Shown piece by piece: positions 10,531 to 20,218 of a DNA stretch of 64,000 bases. The stretch covers positions 1-64,000 of the forward strand of contig JALLLS010000090.1 of NCBI GenBank assembly GCA_025094145.1, read 5' to 3'. Positions within the stretch are counted from its first letter, which is position 1. Every line of letters begins with the position of its first letter. Under the pieces are notes generated by a model, which saw only the letters and a list, made by a program, of their open reading frames with translations, searched no databases and was not told the origin of the DNA. A program made the translations under genes and the position numbers. This DNA comes from Spinellus fusiger (lineage: Eukaryota; Mucoromycota; Mucoromycetes; Mucorales; Phycomycetaceae).

Positions 10531-12123
10531 CACTATTTTCACTTATTATTGTCGCACTTTTGGAAAAAAACTTAGCACACAAGTGAAAAAAAACTTGTCG
10601 CATTAATAAATTAAAAGATGGCGTATAAGTTGGATGCGACAAATGCGACATCAATGCTTTATTGTTAAAGAGGCTTCTCTTGTAAGTAATTCTCAAATCT
10701 ATCGACAGAGTATTTTCAAAACCCTCTGAGGTCACCGAGAAGAACTTGGTTAGATGCATTGGCGATTCTAGATGACAGTGTTTCTTCTTCCAAGAGTCTT
10801 TCTCTTTTTAACCTGCTTTTGCAAACAGACCAGAATTGCTCAATGGGATTCAACTCTGGTGAGTAAGGGGGAAGATAAACACACTTGTACCCACGGCCTT
10901 CAATGAAGCTTTTAATGTCTTCATTCATGTGGATGGGGGCGTTGTCCATAATCAAGTAATTATCCTTGAAAACATCTGGATAATTGTCCATGACATCCAT
11001 TGTATCGCTCAAGAAATTGATATAGTGGCCAGTAACAGTGCCTTTGCTTTGTTTCTGGGAAGGCCCACCAGATCCAGTAGTTCTTCTTTTCTTTGAAACA
11101 GGCAACATTCGAGGCCGTCTTACTTTTATATTGACAATGCCCTGAGCAGATGTTGCTCCCAGGATGGTTGTTATTTTAGCCCTCGTTCTTGGTACTTTTA
11201 CTACTGCACGAGTACCTACTTTTGACCAAGCAAAAGTACACTTCATGTTGATGTGGAATGCCGCCTCATCTATAAAGACACAGTTGCTCATGTAGTCCAT
11301 GTCTGTCTTCATCCATTTCTGTACCCACTCCTTTCGATTCTTGATCTTTTCAGGACTATTACGATCAACTGAATGAAAATGGGCTCTTTTCAGACTGATC
11401 TTACAATTTCTGGTGACAAAATTATAGAGAGCTGTTCTCGATATCTCTAAATCAATAAAAGACGTTCTTAAACTCTCCATCATTTGATCCAGGACTAAAG
11501 AGGGCTGATCGTCCAATAAATCGACCAAAAATCTTTTATGGCTATCGTCAAGTAGTGCTGGTCTACCAACTGGCCTTCCACTACCTTCTTTTCTGGCAAT
11601 GAATGTCTGAGGGTTCTGCTGATCGTTTGAGTACTATCGCTGAGCAGTGCGTGGGTGGATTTGAAGTTTCAGCGCAGCAGCTCTGACGCTCATACCCCTT
11701 TCATAAATCAATACAAATAACTGCTCTTTCTCAGAATCTTTGTGGTGCCTGTGGATACCAGGAGCTCTGTTATCCTCTTCCGTATTGACATCTCTGTCTA
11801 CGGATTATTGTAAAGTTCTTCTTTCTGGCTTCTCAGGTGGTTTGAGGTCAAGGTACATCCTGAAATTTGTAACCGTCTCAATGAGGTACGTCTCATCGTC
11901 TACCTCCATCTCCACTACTGTAACGGCTATGCCTTCATCATTATAGATATTTCCTTGGCCGTCTTCGTGCACAATGTTATTCATTTTTTAAGAAAAGTAA
12001 AATGTAAGAAAACCTCAAGTACTTAGAATACGCCAGTTTTAAATCTTTTACTATGCCAAATTTTAATTAATTAATGCGACATATTTTTCTCTAAAAGTGC
12101 GACAATAATAAGTGAAAATAGTG
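10531..12123 (-). mobile_element. Tc1/mariner element, family 2 (DD34E), copy 1
   Basis: 1593 bp flanked by TA (10529-10530 and 12124-12125). Terminal inverted repeats read CACTATTTTCACTTATTATT with TGTCGCACTTTT following. The left TA is also the TA that borders the end of the Plavaka derivative, so the element landed exactly at its edge. Encodes a degraded transposase on the minus strand. Related copies: 46641-48209 and, more distantly, 63383 to the window end. Confidence 0.9.
10665..11984 (-). pseudogene. DD34E transposase with nonsense changes (copy 1)
   Basis: Start ATG at 11982-11984. The N-terminus matches copy 2 (EDGQGN, then YLDLKPP), followed by a helix-turn-helix region and a DDE_3-type catalytic domain: FIDEAAFH, YLIMDNAPIH and SPELNPIEQFW, with 34 residues between second Asp and Glu. 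Compared with copy 2, CAA became TAA and TGG became TAG in the N-terminal third, and TGT became TGA near the C-terminus (at 10716-10718). The largest intact frame is 270 residues (10716-11528) and keeps all three catalytic residues but lacks the DNA-binding region. Confidence 0.85.
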
Positions 12124-12385
12124 TATAAGAAAATAAGACAATTAAAATATCACAACTGAGTTCTTAGCTCACTAAGAATACTAAATAAAATAGAGCATTC
12201 TTCTTTCTCTTTGATCTACATTAAAAATCTTAGGATTTATATTTATAAAAAGATTTATTAAGCACTGTAAAAGAACTTATGAAATGGTTTAAACTAATAA
12301 AACAATGGCACACCAATGTATGGAGGCACAACTACAGGCTATTATTACATAATAAAATAAGAAAAAGGGTATAGAATCAAAGAAA
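12124..12385. other. 3' flank of secreted-protein copy C
   Basis: The stretch 12245-12385 resembles 1388-1526, the 3' flank of copy A (TTATTAAGCACTGTA, then AATAAAACAA), so the duplicated unit extends beyond the stop codon. No other feature. Confidence 0.55.
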
Positions 12386-13305
12386 CTAGAGGCTCTTCAC
12401 AATGACAGCAGCCCATGCCTTAACATCAACAGTGGCGCATGCCTTGACAGTGATATCAACACAAGCCTTGATGATAACAGCAAGATCAACCAAAAGGCTG
12501 ATGCTGATGTCGAGGATAAGGGGGATGTGGACTTCAGCGGACTTAATTTGAGCACGGACTTCGGCATCAAGGTCAGCCTTGAGCTTAATGACAAGCTTGG
12601 GAAGTTCGACAGTGATCTTAGCGAGGACTTCAGCTTCAACCTTGACCAAAAGATCAATCAATTGGCTCTCACTCAACTTGGTCTTTCCATTGCACTGTTT
12701 CTTCAAGTTGGCTTCAACAGAGGCATAGACAGAGGCCTGGAGTTCAACATCGATATGAGCATCCACTTTGGCTAAAATAGACAATGAAAGAAAAGAGTCA
12801 ATGTAAGTAAACCATTCAATTGATGTTCTGAGTGTCTGCTTTCTGATGCACTGGTATGCTTACCCTGGAGACCCTTGATACTGGCATTCTGGGCAGCAGT
12901 GACACGAGCATCGTCGATGGAGATGATGCCACCAAGAGCCTTGGCCTTGATAGTCAAGCTGGCCTTGATCTTTTCACAGATCTAATAAATCAATAGCAAT
13001 GCATTAGATATTTTTCTAATAAAGATATATTCAATGTTTATTACCGTAGCAGACAATTTGACAAGAATATCAGCGTGGACCTTAGCCTTGACATTGGCTA
13101 TAATCTTGACAGCAAGCTGCTCATTAGCGACCACAGGGTAGTTGGTTCTCTTGGCAAGACCATTGCTTAAAGCGTTTTCAAGGGCATTGCTGTTGGGACC
13201 CAAGTTTCCTAAACCATTGACATCAACACTGGTGGGAAGAGCAGAGGTAGCAGTGGAAAGGAGGGCAGCACCCATAAGGAAGATAGGACCAAAAGAGAAC
13301 TTCAT
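12386..13305 (-). CDS. Small secreted protein, copy C (254 aa, diverged paralogue)
   Basis: Exons 13045-13305, 12864-12981 and 12386-12771 on the minus strand, with introns at exactly the same sites and phases as copies A and B. It encodes 254 residues: signal peptide (MKFSFGPIFLMGAALLSTAT), a shorter pro-region lacking the Gly-rich block, Lys-Arg before TNYPVVA, and a mature part that aligns throughout with copies A/B. The region after the second intron has a Lys-rich segment with one Cys (KKQCNGK) absent from A/B. Function unknown. It is convergent with copy B and now separated from it by 5 kb of transposons, so B and C look like an old duplicate pair. Confidence 0.85.
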
Positions 13306-13383
13306 GTTGATAGTGAGAGATAGAAGATGAGAGAAAAGGAGTAGGCTGTTGAGATACTTTTTAATTACTCTTTGACATGTTTG

Positions 13384-13391
13384 CTTATATA
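13384..13391 (-). promoter_or_regulatory. TATA box of secreted-protein copy C
   Basis: TATATAAG on the minus strand about 80 nt upstream of the ATG. The upstream region to about 13560 stays similar to the flank of copies A/B (GATATCC motif, then ATTAAAGTAA). Confidence 0.65.
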
Positions 13392-13405
13392 CTTTTTTTT
13401 CCTTC

Positions 13406-15346
13406 ATTCTTATTAATTTAACAACTGCTTATCGTTAATATTGAGTGGCACTTTCGCATAGGATATCCATCGGACAGTTTCTAATGTCTTTCTTATTCTG
13501 GGAAGTGAGTGTGCAGTTATTTTTCATTAAAGTAAAAAGGTACGGTGGCGGCCTAGTATAGCGAGTGAAACTGTAATGTGTTCAACAATGCCCTTTTTCT
13601 TGAATCTACGCAAAATAGGAGTATAGGTCATGCCACTCGTTTTTTTTATTATTATTTTTATTTAAAAATAATAATAATAAACTGCGCACACACACATGCT
13701 TACATTGAGAGATTCGTAATAAAATTTACAGGTACCAAATGCTGATTGCCATGGCTAAGGTTAATAACGAAAGTAATCGCCATATTGACTTTCAAACTAT
13801 AAGTTGTTTTTGTAGTCCTACTCCTGAAACTGTGGTTCTAAAAATATGATATATCGACAAATGTACTACTTTTCCACAACCTAAAGAGTGCCACAAGCTG
13901 TAGACTAGGGAGATATAATAGTGAAACTTCACAAAATATACAGTTAGCTGAGACCATATGTAGTACATTGGTAGAATGAACTAGTGTCGAACTATTTGCC
14001 ATTTTGACACACCATGACAACGAGTCTTAATAAGTAGCACAGAGAAAACAGCGATTCAATAGTCTATTACCAAGCGACTGGGTTCATGAGCAATATTTGA
14101 TAAAACAGATGGATATTCTCCTTTTGTAGTTACTCAGTGGCAAATATGATGTAGGCCCCTGGTTTATTAGATAAAGTGTGTGGCGGTAAGATTATCAGGA
14201 ATGTCATTTTAACTATTGAAATTCATTCACTAATGTTAAGCGATCCCCTTAATTCTTTGGCTCGGTATAGTCCATGTTAATCTTTTACTTCTATTTTTAC
14301 GCATAGACTATTTAATAATCCTATAAACCTAAACTTAATCCAAATACCATAAATTATTATATGGTGAATTGAACTCAATTGAAGAATAGAACACATTGAA
14401 AAGGGCTAGAAAATTTGATTCTCTCTGTAATTTTGTATTACTGAGGTTAGGGGAAAATACTTTCTACATTGAAAGAAATAAACAAGGGCTGTTGGATTCC
14501 ATGTTTATCTTATTTATAAATTCGACTAAACTCATAAAAACTATAATTTATTTGATACACTATGAACCCAGTAGAATGTAGTGATAAGCACTGATGTTAT
14601 GTAGGAGAAAGGATGCCTTCCATGGCTAGTGTATTCGTGACTTCTCTGAGATGAAAATGAAAAAAGGAGGTACTAGTCTTAAAGGTCTGAGTCCATAACC
14701 CATTACAGTTGAAAATAGAGCCCCCTTCTGGGTACCGTATGGCAATCAATGAGTTGTTTAGAATGAGAGGAAAGGTAAGGGAACGAGGAACATATGAGTA
14801 TTATTCAATCTACTAGTTTCAATAATAAACTTATATGGTTAACTGTTTAAAGGATTTAGCATTTAGTACTATGCTTAGATAAACTATGGCTGCTACTCAG
14901 AAATACGTTGTCTAGTTTCTCTGAGTTTTACAGGCAAAACCTACAATGTTTGAAATTTGATATTCAGTGATACGTAGTTTTATGCTACACCCTCCTATGC
15001 TTTAGCCACTCCCATTTATTGATGTAATGCCGACATTTTTACTTGTGATTTCTGAAAGATTGTCCTTTGCATTTACTATATTTACTATATTCAATTTATT
15101 CAATGTATTCAATGTATTCAATACTAACATTTATGAAAGAATTCCAGAAGATAATTATGTAGCAATACTATGAAAGATAGTGATAATGAGGAAAATAGTA
15201 CTTCTAGACGACTGTGTCTTATCTGTAGACTAATTATTATATTCTAACTTATCAATTGTATTATTAAATAAGAATGCCATTTATTATCAGTGGAATGTCG
15301 TCTAAGATATATTCATAAAAAAATAGTCTCATTTGGCAGTTATTTA
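13406..15346. other. Upstream flank of copy C and intergenic DNA
   Basis: 13435-13560 resembles the proximal promoter of copies A/B, and about 13830-14230 resembles the spacer block 4615-5020 in reverse complement. Between and beyond these the sequence is unique and AT-rich, with a short CA run near 13685 and ATTCAATGT repeats near 15085-15120. No gene supported. Confidence 0.55.
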
Positions 15347-17410
15347 CTAATGACTAGTCTTTTGCATGTTCTTTGAAATCATAGTAATCATATTATTTCC
15401 TACAACTGTACTCTCTGAGAAGCGATCTCTAAAGAAATCAGCAGTATTTGTAAATCGCTTCTGGTAAGCCTCCATGCTGCCCAGTTCAACACATTCTGCC
15501 CATCCACGTGCACAGGTAACAAACTCCATGTCATCAGATCTTATCTCTATACGGTATAATGCTGCTTGAATGGTATCTTCCAGCATCAACGGACTTCTGT
15601 ACAAATACTCAGTGATGCCCCTAGTAAGTATAGTGAATAAATGTCAGGAACAACAGCTTATAGTATTCACTCACATCCACAGTCTAAAAAGCGGTGTTTG
15701 ACAGACCATATGATCATAAGGATTCAGTTTCAAGGTATACCAACAGTCAACCTATCCGTCTGATATTTAGCATTTATAGATAAGAATCAACATGCTTTAC
15801 CATAGCCAGTAGAGATAAATGAGAATTAGGAAGCCTATTTTCCTTTGGCATATTGGACAATGAGAATTCATCTAATATTTCATCTGATAAAAGAATAGGC
15901 ACATGATCCTTTTGAAGTCCACCAAAAACATAATCCCCAGCCTTGTATTATCTCTTGTGTTAGTATGCTCCTACCAATAGAACGGCACAGTTATTTACAT
16001 TTTTTATCCTTGTTCTGAACTCTTCTTCTTTCTGCTGAATCATAAGCTTAAACAAATCAGCCACAGATTTAGCATATTGTGAGATTTGCATTTTAGCAAT
16101 GGGGTTCATGATAGCAAGGCCTAATGACGATCATTATATTTTAGTAAATTGTCAGAAATGAAATAACCGGTAACTGGTAACCGATTATTATAATTATTAA
16201 TGTTAATAATAAAATATAACAAACAAGAGGATAGGCTCAAAATATCAATAGATACTCTCTATCTCTACATTACCCGCATACACATGCCATTTGTTACTAT
16301 AGATTCGTAGTGTAACATTGACTTTTACGTTCTCAATGCCTCCAACATGGCGCGGTACTAGCCACTAGTCATAAATAACAAGTAAACAAGTGTGAGTAGA
16401 GTATAATAAAATATACAATGGTAAATGATAATACTAGATAATATATAGTAATAAACATATTAAGAACATACAGGAAATTGATGGTTTTCTTTCCATGCAC
16501 TGCCCATACTAGACAACAATGAAGAAAAAGAAACAGACCTTATGAGTGTTTTTACCCTACTAAGTAGTTCTACAAAGAACCCTGGTCCTATATACCACTT
16601 ACGTTAAAAATGCAGCATGAGTAACAGCCTGGGTATCAGCAGTGATACGATCATGCATTTCTGCACTTAAATGGACAATGTTGGATTCAAAACAAGACAA
16701 AATATTCAACACAAGTTGGTACTTGTCATCTGTAGCACGCTGACGAATGACCACCAGAGGCTGGCCTTTAGGATTCACGCCAGGACCGTGCATGGAATGA
16801 CAAGACACAATATGAACATCCTCAGGAAGATGCTTGAGGAAGGCTGTGATTTCTGGTAATTTCACCGATGTCTGAAATATTTTGATGATAAGTCTCCCCC
16901 AAGAACATTGTATCCTACCTGTCCACCTACGATAGCACCTATTTTGGTTGCTAATGGAGAGTACATATTAGATGCAAATAAAGAAAGAATGTCTTATACT
17001 TCTATTGACAAGTATGTTTTACCAGGCCCATAGATAGCAGCTACTTTCTCGATGTGTTCAGCTTCGACTGCATACATGATCCAGTCACATAGTCGAGAGA
17101 CATGGAATCCATCAGGTAAGACATTAATACTTGTCCCTAAACCACAATTAAATTCTTTTAGTACAGACTCATGCTAATTAAAGAGTAGTAGTGATGGTTG
17201 TACCTTTGAACTCTTCTTTCAGTGCTTCATACTTGGCAGGTATATCACACACGTTGACTCTACAGCATTATGTTAATATATTATATCAATAAAGCTTGCC
17301 TACTTTTTCCATCCTGATTGAGAGAGTTTCTGGGCATAGAAGCGACCCATGCCACCCGTGCCAATAATGCCAATTTCAATTGTGTCTTTCTGAGTTGTCA
17401 TGGTCATCAT
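15347..17410 (-). CDS. TYR1: Prephenate dehydrogenase
   Basis: Oxidatively decarboxylates prephenate to 4-hydroxyphenylpyruvate in tyrosine synthesis. Minus-strand exons: 17304-17410, 17204-17259, 17023-17136, 16919-16950, 16603-16871, 16472-16508, 16274-16364, 15975-16120, 15801-15941, 15675-15751, 15347-15620. They give 447 residues, close to yeast Tyr1. A Rossmann nucleotide-binding loop (IGIIGTGGMG) is at residues 13-22. Family blocks CHSMHGPG, GQPLVVI, NKWHVYAGLA, NSHLSLLAM and TPLFRLW follow in order. The intron between exons 8 and 9 is only 33 nt (15942-15974) and contains TACTAAC; it must be removed because it holds an in-frame stop. Three in-frame ATGs lie at the start (17410, 17407, 17401), so the true start may be up to three codons later. 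A short out-of-frame upstream ATG overlaps the first one. Confidence 0.93.
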
Positions 17411-17991
17411 GAGGATGAGTGCATGTAAACCTCTTGTACATTTGTTTAGTTTACTCTCTCCGTTCTAATAAGCGGTCACGCAATCCATTGTAAAAGATTG
17501 GTTGCTTATCTTAGCCATAAAGCTATAGATGTATAATTTTGTTTATTGATATATGTAGAATATTCAAAAAACAGAGTTTTTTTTTAATATAAGATATAAG
17601 ATATATTACAAAGCCTTTCTGTATGTAATAAATAGCTAGTGATGTACTCTTTTTATTCAATACAACAGACTAATACAATAGACTATATGAGATTACAAAG
17701 CAATTTCACCAAAAGCACAGCCAAGACTTTTTTTGTATATTAATCTATCTCAGAGATAAAGTACTTTTTCATCTGCAATAATTGTCATGTATATAATTAA
17801 ATAATTAATTAAAGAGTAAAAGATGCATTTATGAAGTATTCAATAGTTAATATCATATCTTATTAAAGAGAAAATGTCTTGTTAAAAAAATAAGTTAACA
17901 GTTAGCAAATTGTAAAAAACAGCTACAAAATCAATGGTCTGGGATGAAGTATCTATGATAAGCTGTAGTGTATTTGATACAGTTGGTCGTA
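17411..17991. other. Intergenic, 5' side of TYR1
   Basis: AT-rich, with a CT-rich stretch just upstream of the gene. No gene or element identified. Confidence 0.5.
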
Positions 17992-18487
17992 TGTTAGCTA
18001 GCCAAAATACCTTTGAGCCCAAGAAGCCATTAATGACACTACTACACCAATGCATGAGAAATAGTAAATAATATTATTGAATGCTATTAAAGACTATTTA
18101 TTCCTTCTTTATTATTGTATTTTCTATCTATTTCTTCTTAGCTAAAAATGTTACATAGTCAGCAAGATACAAGTCGAACAAAGAAAAGATACAAGCCTTC
18201 TGGTTCATCTCCATTCTTCTCCTCTAAAGTTATCATGAGAGCCTCGTTTGAATGACTAAAGAAAATCCATAATACAATTAAACTATCTAAAAAGTGATAT
18301 AGTGTGTCTTATTAGATTCTGTCATGCAAAAGACATTATAATGTCTAGTATTCTTTACTGTAATGTTTCTATTTAAACTATTTACCTTGAATAGCATTGA
18401 ATAGTATTATATACCATGTATCATCCATTGATGTAATGGTATTGTCAGTGGCTTCTTGGGTTCAAATGTATTTTGGTTTAGTTAACG
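17992..18487. mobile_element. MITE-like element with ~95-bp inverted termini
   Basis: 496 bp flanked by TA on both sides (17990-17991 and 18488-18489). The left ~93 bp (GCCAAAATACCTTTGAGCCC and onward) is repeated in reverse complement at about 18393-18487. No coding capacity. TA flanks and long inverted ends suggest a non-autonomous Tc1/mariner-type element. Its partner transposase was not identified in this window. Confidence 0.65.
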
Positions 18488-18733
18488 TACAATTAACTCT
18501 GCTCTTTTTTATTTTACTTGTTTGTTATCCTTTTATACTTCTATTCTAATCTAATGATGACTAGAGATAGAATAACTTGTTGGCCATTCTTAAAAAGTGA
18601 TTTTCCAGTAATTATATAAAAATATTATACTATTGTTATAAGTGTTATTGTTATTATTGTTATTATTATAAGTATTATAAGTATTATTTCTGTTCTAAAG
18701 TATTGGTTTGATGTATATGAATGTAGGCTGTAT
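18488..18733. other. 3' flank of the glycosyltransferase gene
   Basis: AT-rich with TTATTG/TTATAAG repeats near 18635-18690; no gene. Confidence 0.5.
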
Positions 18734-19924
18734 CTAATAGCACTCCAGTCTCTCTTTTAAACTAGATTCCTCTACTGCATCTCTGTACACCTGCACCATG
18801 CACTCCATGGCATTCCACCAAGAATAATGAGAAGACGCTCTGACTGCATTAGCACCCATTTGAGTCCTTAACAAATTATTATGAATAAGCTTCAATAGAT
18901 TGGCTTTGTATTGCTCGCACTGTGCTGTATAAGAGAGTCCGGTAGTCTCCAAGAGAAGTCCTGTTTTTCCATGCTCTACAAGATCCTTGACACCTTCTGC
19001 CATAAGACCCACTACAGGAAGACCCGATGCCATGGACTCTAATACGACTTGCCCAAATGTTTCTGTTGTTGAAGGAAATGCAAAGACATCAGCAGAGGCA
19101 AATGCAGTGGCAAGTCTATTTCCTTCAAGATAGCCTGTGAAGGTGACAGGAATTCCTAGTTGCTCACACCCAGACTTTATCTCTTCTCCAGCAGGACCAT
19201 GCCCCACAAGCACAAGATGGCAAAGGGTGTGGTCCATTTGCTTATAAGCGTCTATCAACAGTCCAAGGTTCTTCTCATAGGAGAGTCGGCCCACAGAGAG
19301 AAGGATGGTTTTTTCTACTGTGTTGGGTTCGGATCCATCTGTCCACTCCGACCGCATGGCAGATGAACGATGAACGGGTGAAAATAAAGACCTATCTACG
19401 CCTCGAGGCCATAGTCTTACATTACTAAATGCGTGGTGTTCCAGCATTGTCCGTGTAGAAGGAGAAGGACAGGCAGTATATCGGCCTTTTGAGTGGCAGA
19501 ATAGGTTCCATTGCCACATGAAGGGTTTGATATATTTCCATCCAAAATGATCACAGTAGGCGGCCAGGTTTGTATGATAAGAAGTAACAATTGGGACATG
19601 AGGTAACTTAAGATGACTTATAGCAATAGCCACTGCCCCCAACCACACTGGATCTACAAGGTGAATGACATCTGGAGCAAATTGAACCAGTCTTTTTGTC
19701 CATCCTGCTCGCCATAGATTCATTTTGAGTTCAGGATAAAGAGGAAAGGGAAGTCCTACTGTTCCTAAAAGCTCAGCTCCTGCATAGGTATCCATTCCAC
19801 TCTCAGGTCCTGCTAACAGAACATGGTGGCCCATGCTGTTGAGGTGTTCTAGCAGACGACCCAGTGTACGAGTAACGCCATCTACTTTAGGAAAGAAGTT
19901 CTCTGTGACGATGGCAATACGCAT
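18734..19924 (-). CDS. GT4-family glycosyltransferase (396 aa, single exon)
   Basis: A GT-B fold glycosyltransferase of family 4. The N-terminal domain starts with MRIAIVTENFFPKVDGVTRT, the glycine-containing acceptor-side loop typical of the SQD2/MgtA-like branch. The C-terminal nucleotide-sugar domain has VGRLSYEKN (Arg213, Lys218), GHGP (241-244) and the donor-binding E-x7-E motif (Glu288 and Glu296, in TETFGQVVLE). The length is normal for the branch. There is no signal peptide or membrane span, so it is probably cytosolic or peripheral to a membrane, adding hexose or a sugar acid to a lipid or glycan. Donor and acceptor cannot be read from sequence. It is the only multi-domain gene here without introns, and a 12-bp minisatellite lies just upstream. 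Confidence 0.85.
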   Translation of the reverse strand: MRIAIVTENFFPKVDGVTRTLGRLLEHLNSMGHHVLLAGPESGMDTYAGAELLGTVGLPFPLYPELKMNLWRAGWTKRLVQFAPDVIHLVDPVWLGAVAIAISHLKLPHVPIVTSYHTNLAAYCDHFGWKYIKPFMWQWNLFCHSKGRYTACPSPSTRTMLEHHAFSNVRLWPRGVDRSLFSPVHRSSAMRSEWTDGSEPNTVEKTILLSVGRLSYEKNLGLLIDAYKQMDHTLCHLVLVGHGPAGEEIKSGCEQLGIPVTFTGYLEGNRLATAFASADVFAFPSTTETFGQVVLESMASGLPVVGLMAEGVKDLVEHGKTGLLLETTGLSYTAQCEQYKANLLKLIHNNLLRTQMGANAVRASSHYSWWNAMECMVQVYRDAVEESSLKERLECY

Positions 19925-20032
19925 GAGGACAATGATCTCAGTCCCAAGTGAGTTACAGTTCTTTGAACCGAGACATCAAACAAAACAAAAAAAACAAACA
20001 CATTGACCAATAGAAACATGTACCTTTTTCTT

Positions 20033-20155
20033 ATTATTGTTACTGTTACTGTTATTGTTACTGTCACTGCTATTGTCACTGCTATTGTCACTGCTATTGT
20101 CACTGCTATTGTCACTGCTATTGTCACTGCTACTGTTACTGCTATTGTTACTGTC
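20033..20155. repeat. 12-bp minisatellite
   Basis: About ten tandem units of TATTGTCACTGC and one-base variants (TATTGTTACTGT). It lies about 110-230 bp upstream of the GT4 start and ends some 60 bp before the Plavaka terminus. Open frames here on both strands (Ser/Asn and Ile/Thr/Val repeats) are products of the repeat. Confidence 0.9.
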
Positions 20156-20218
20156 TTTAAAGTAAGCCATGAAGATAGACTTCCTCTATGCACCTCTCAT
20201 ACCTTCGATGCTAAACTA

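Noticed and set aside
20033..20155. CRISPR-like or coding repeat (Ser/Asn- or Ile/Val/Thr-rich frames)
   Set aside because: Units are 12 bp, contiguous and without spacers; a minisatellite. The frames on both strands follow from the repeat.
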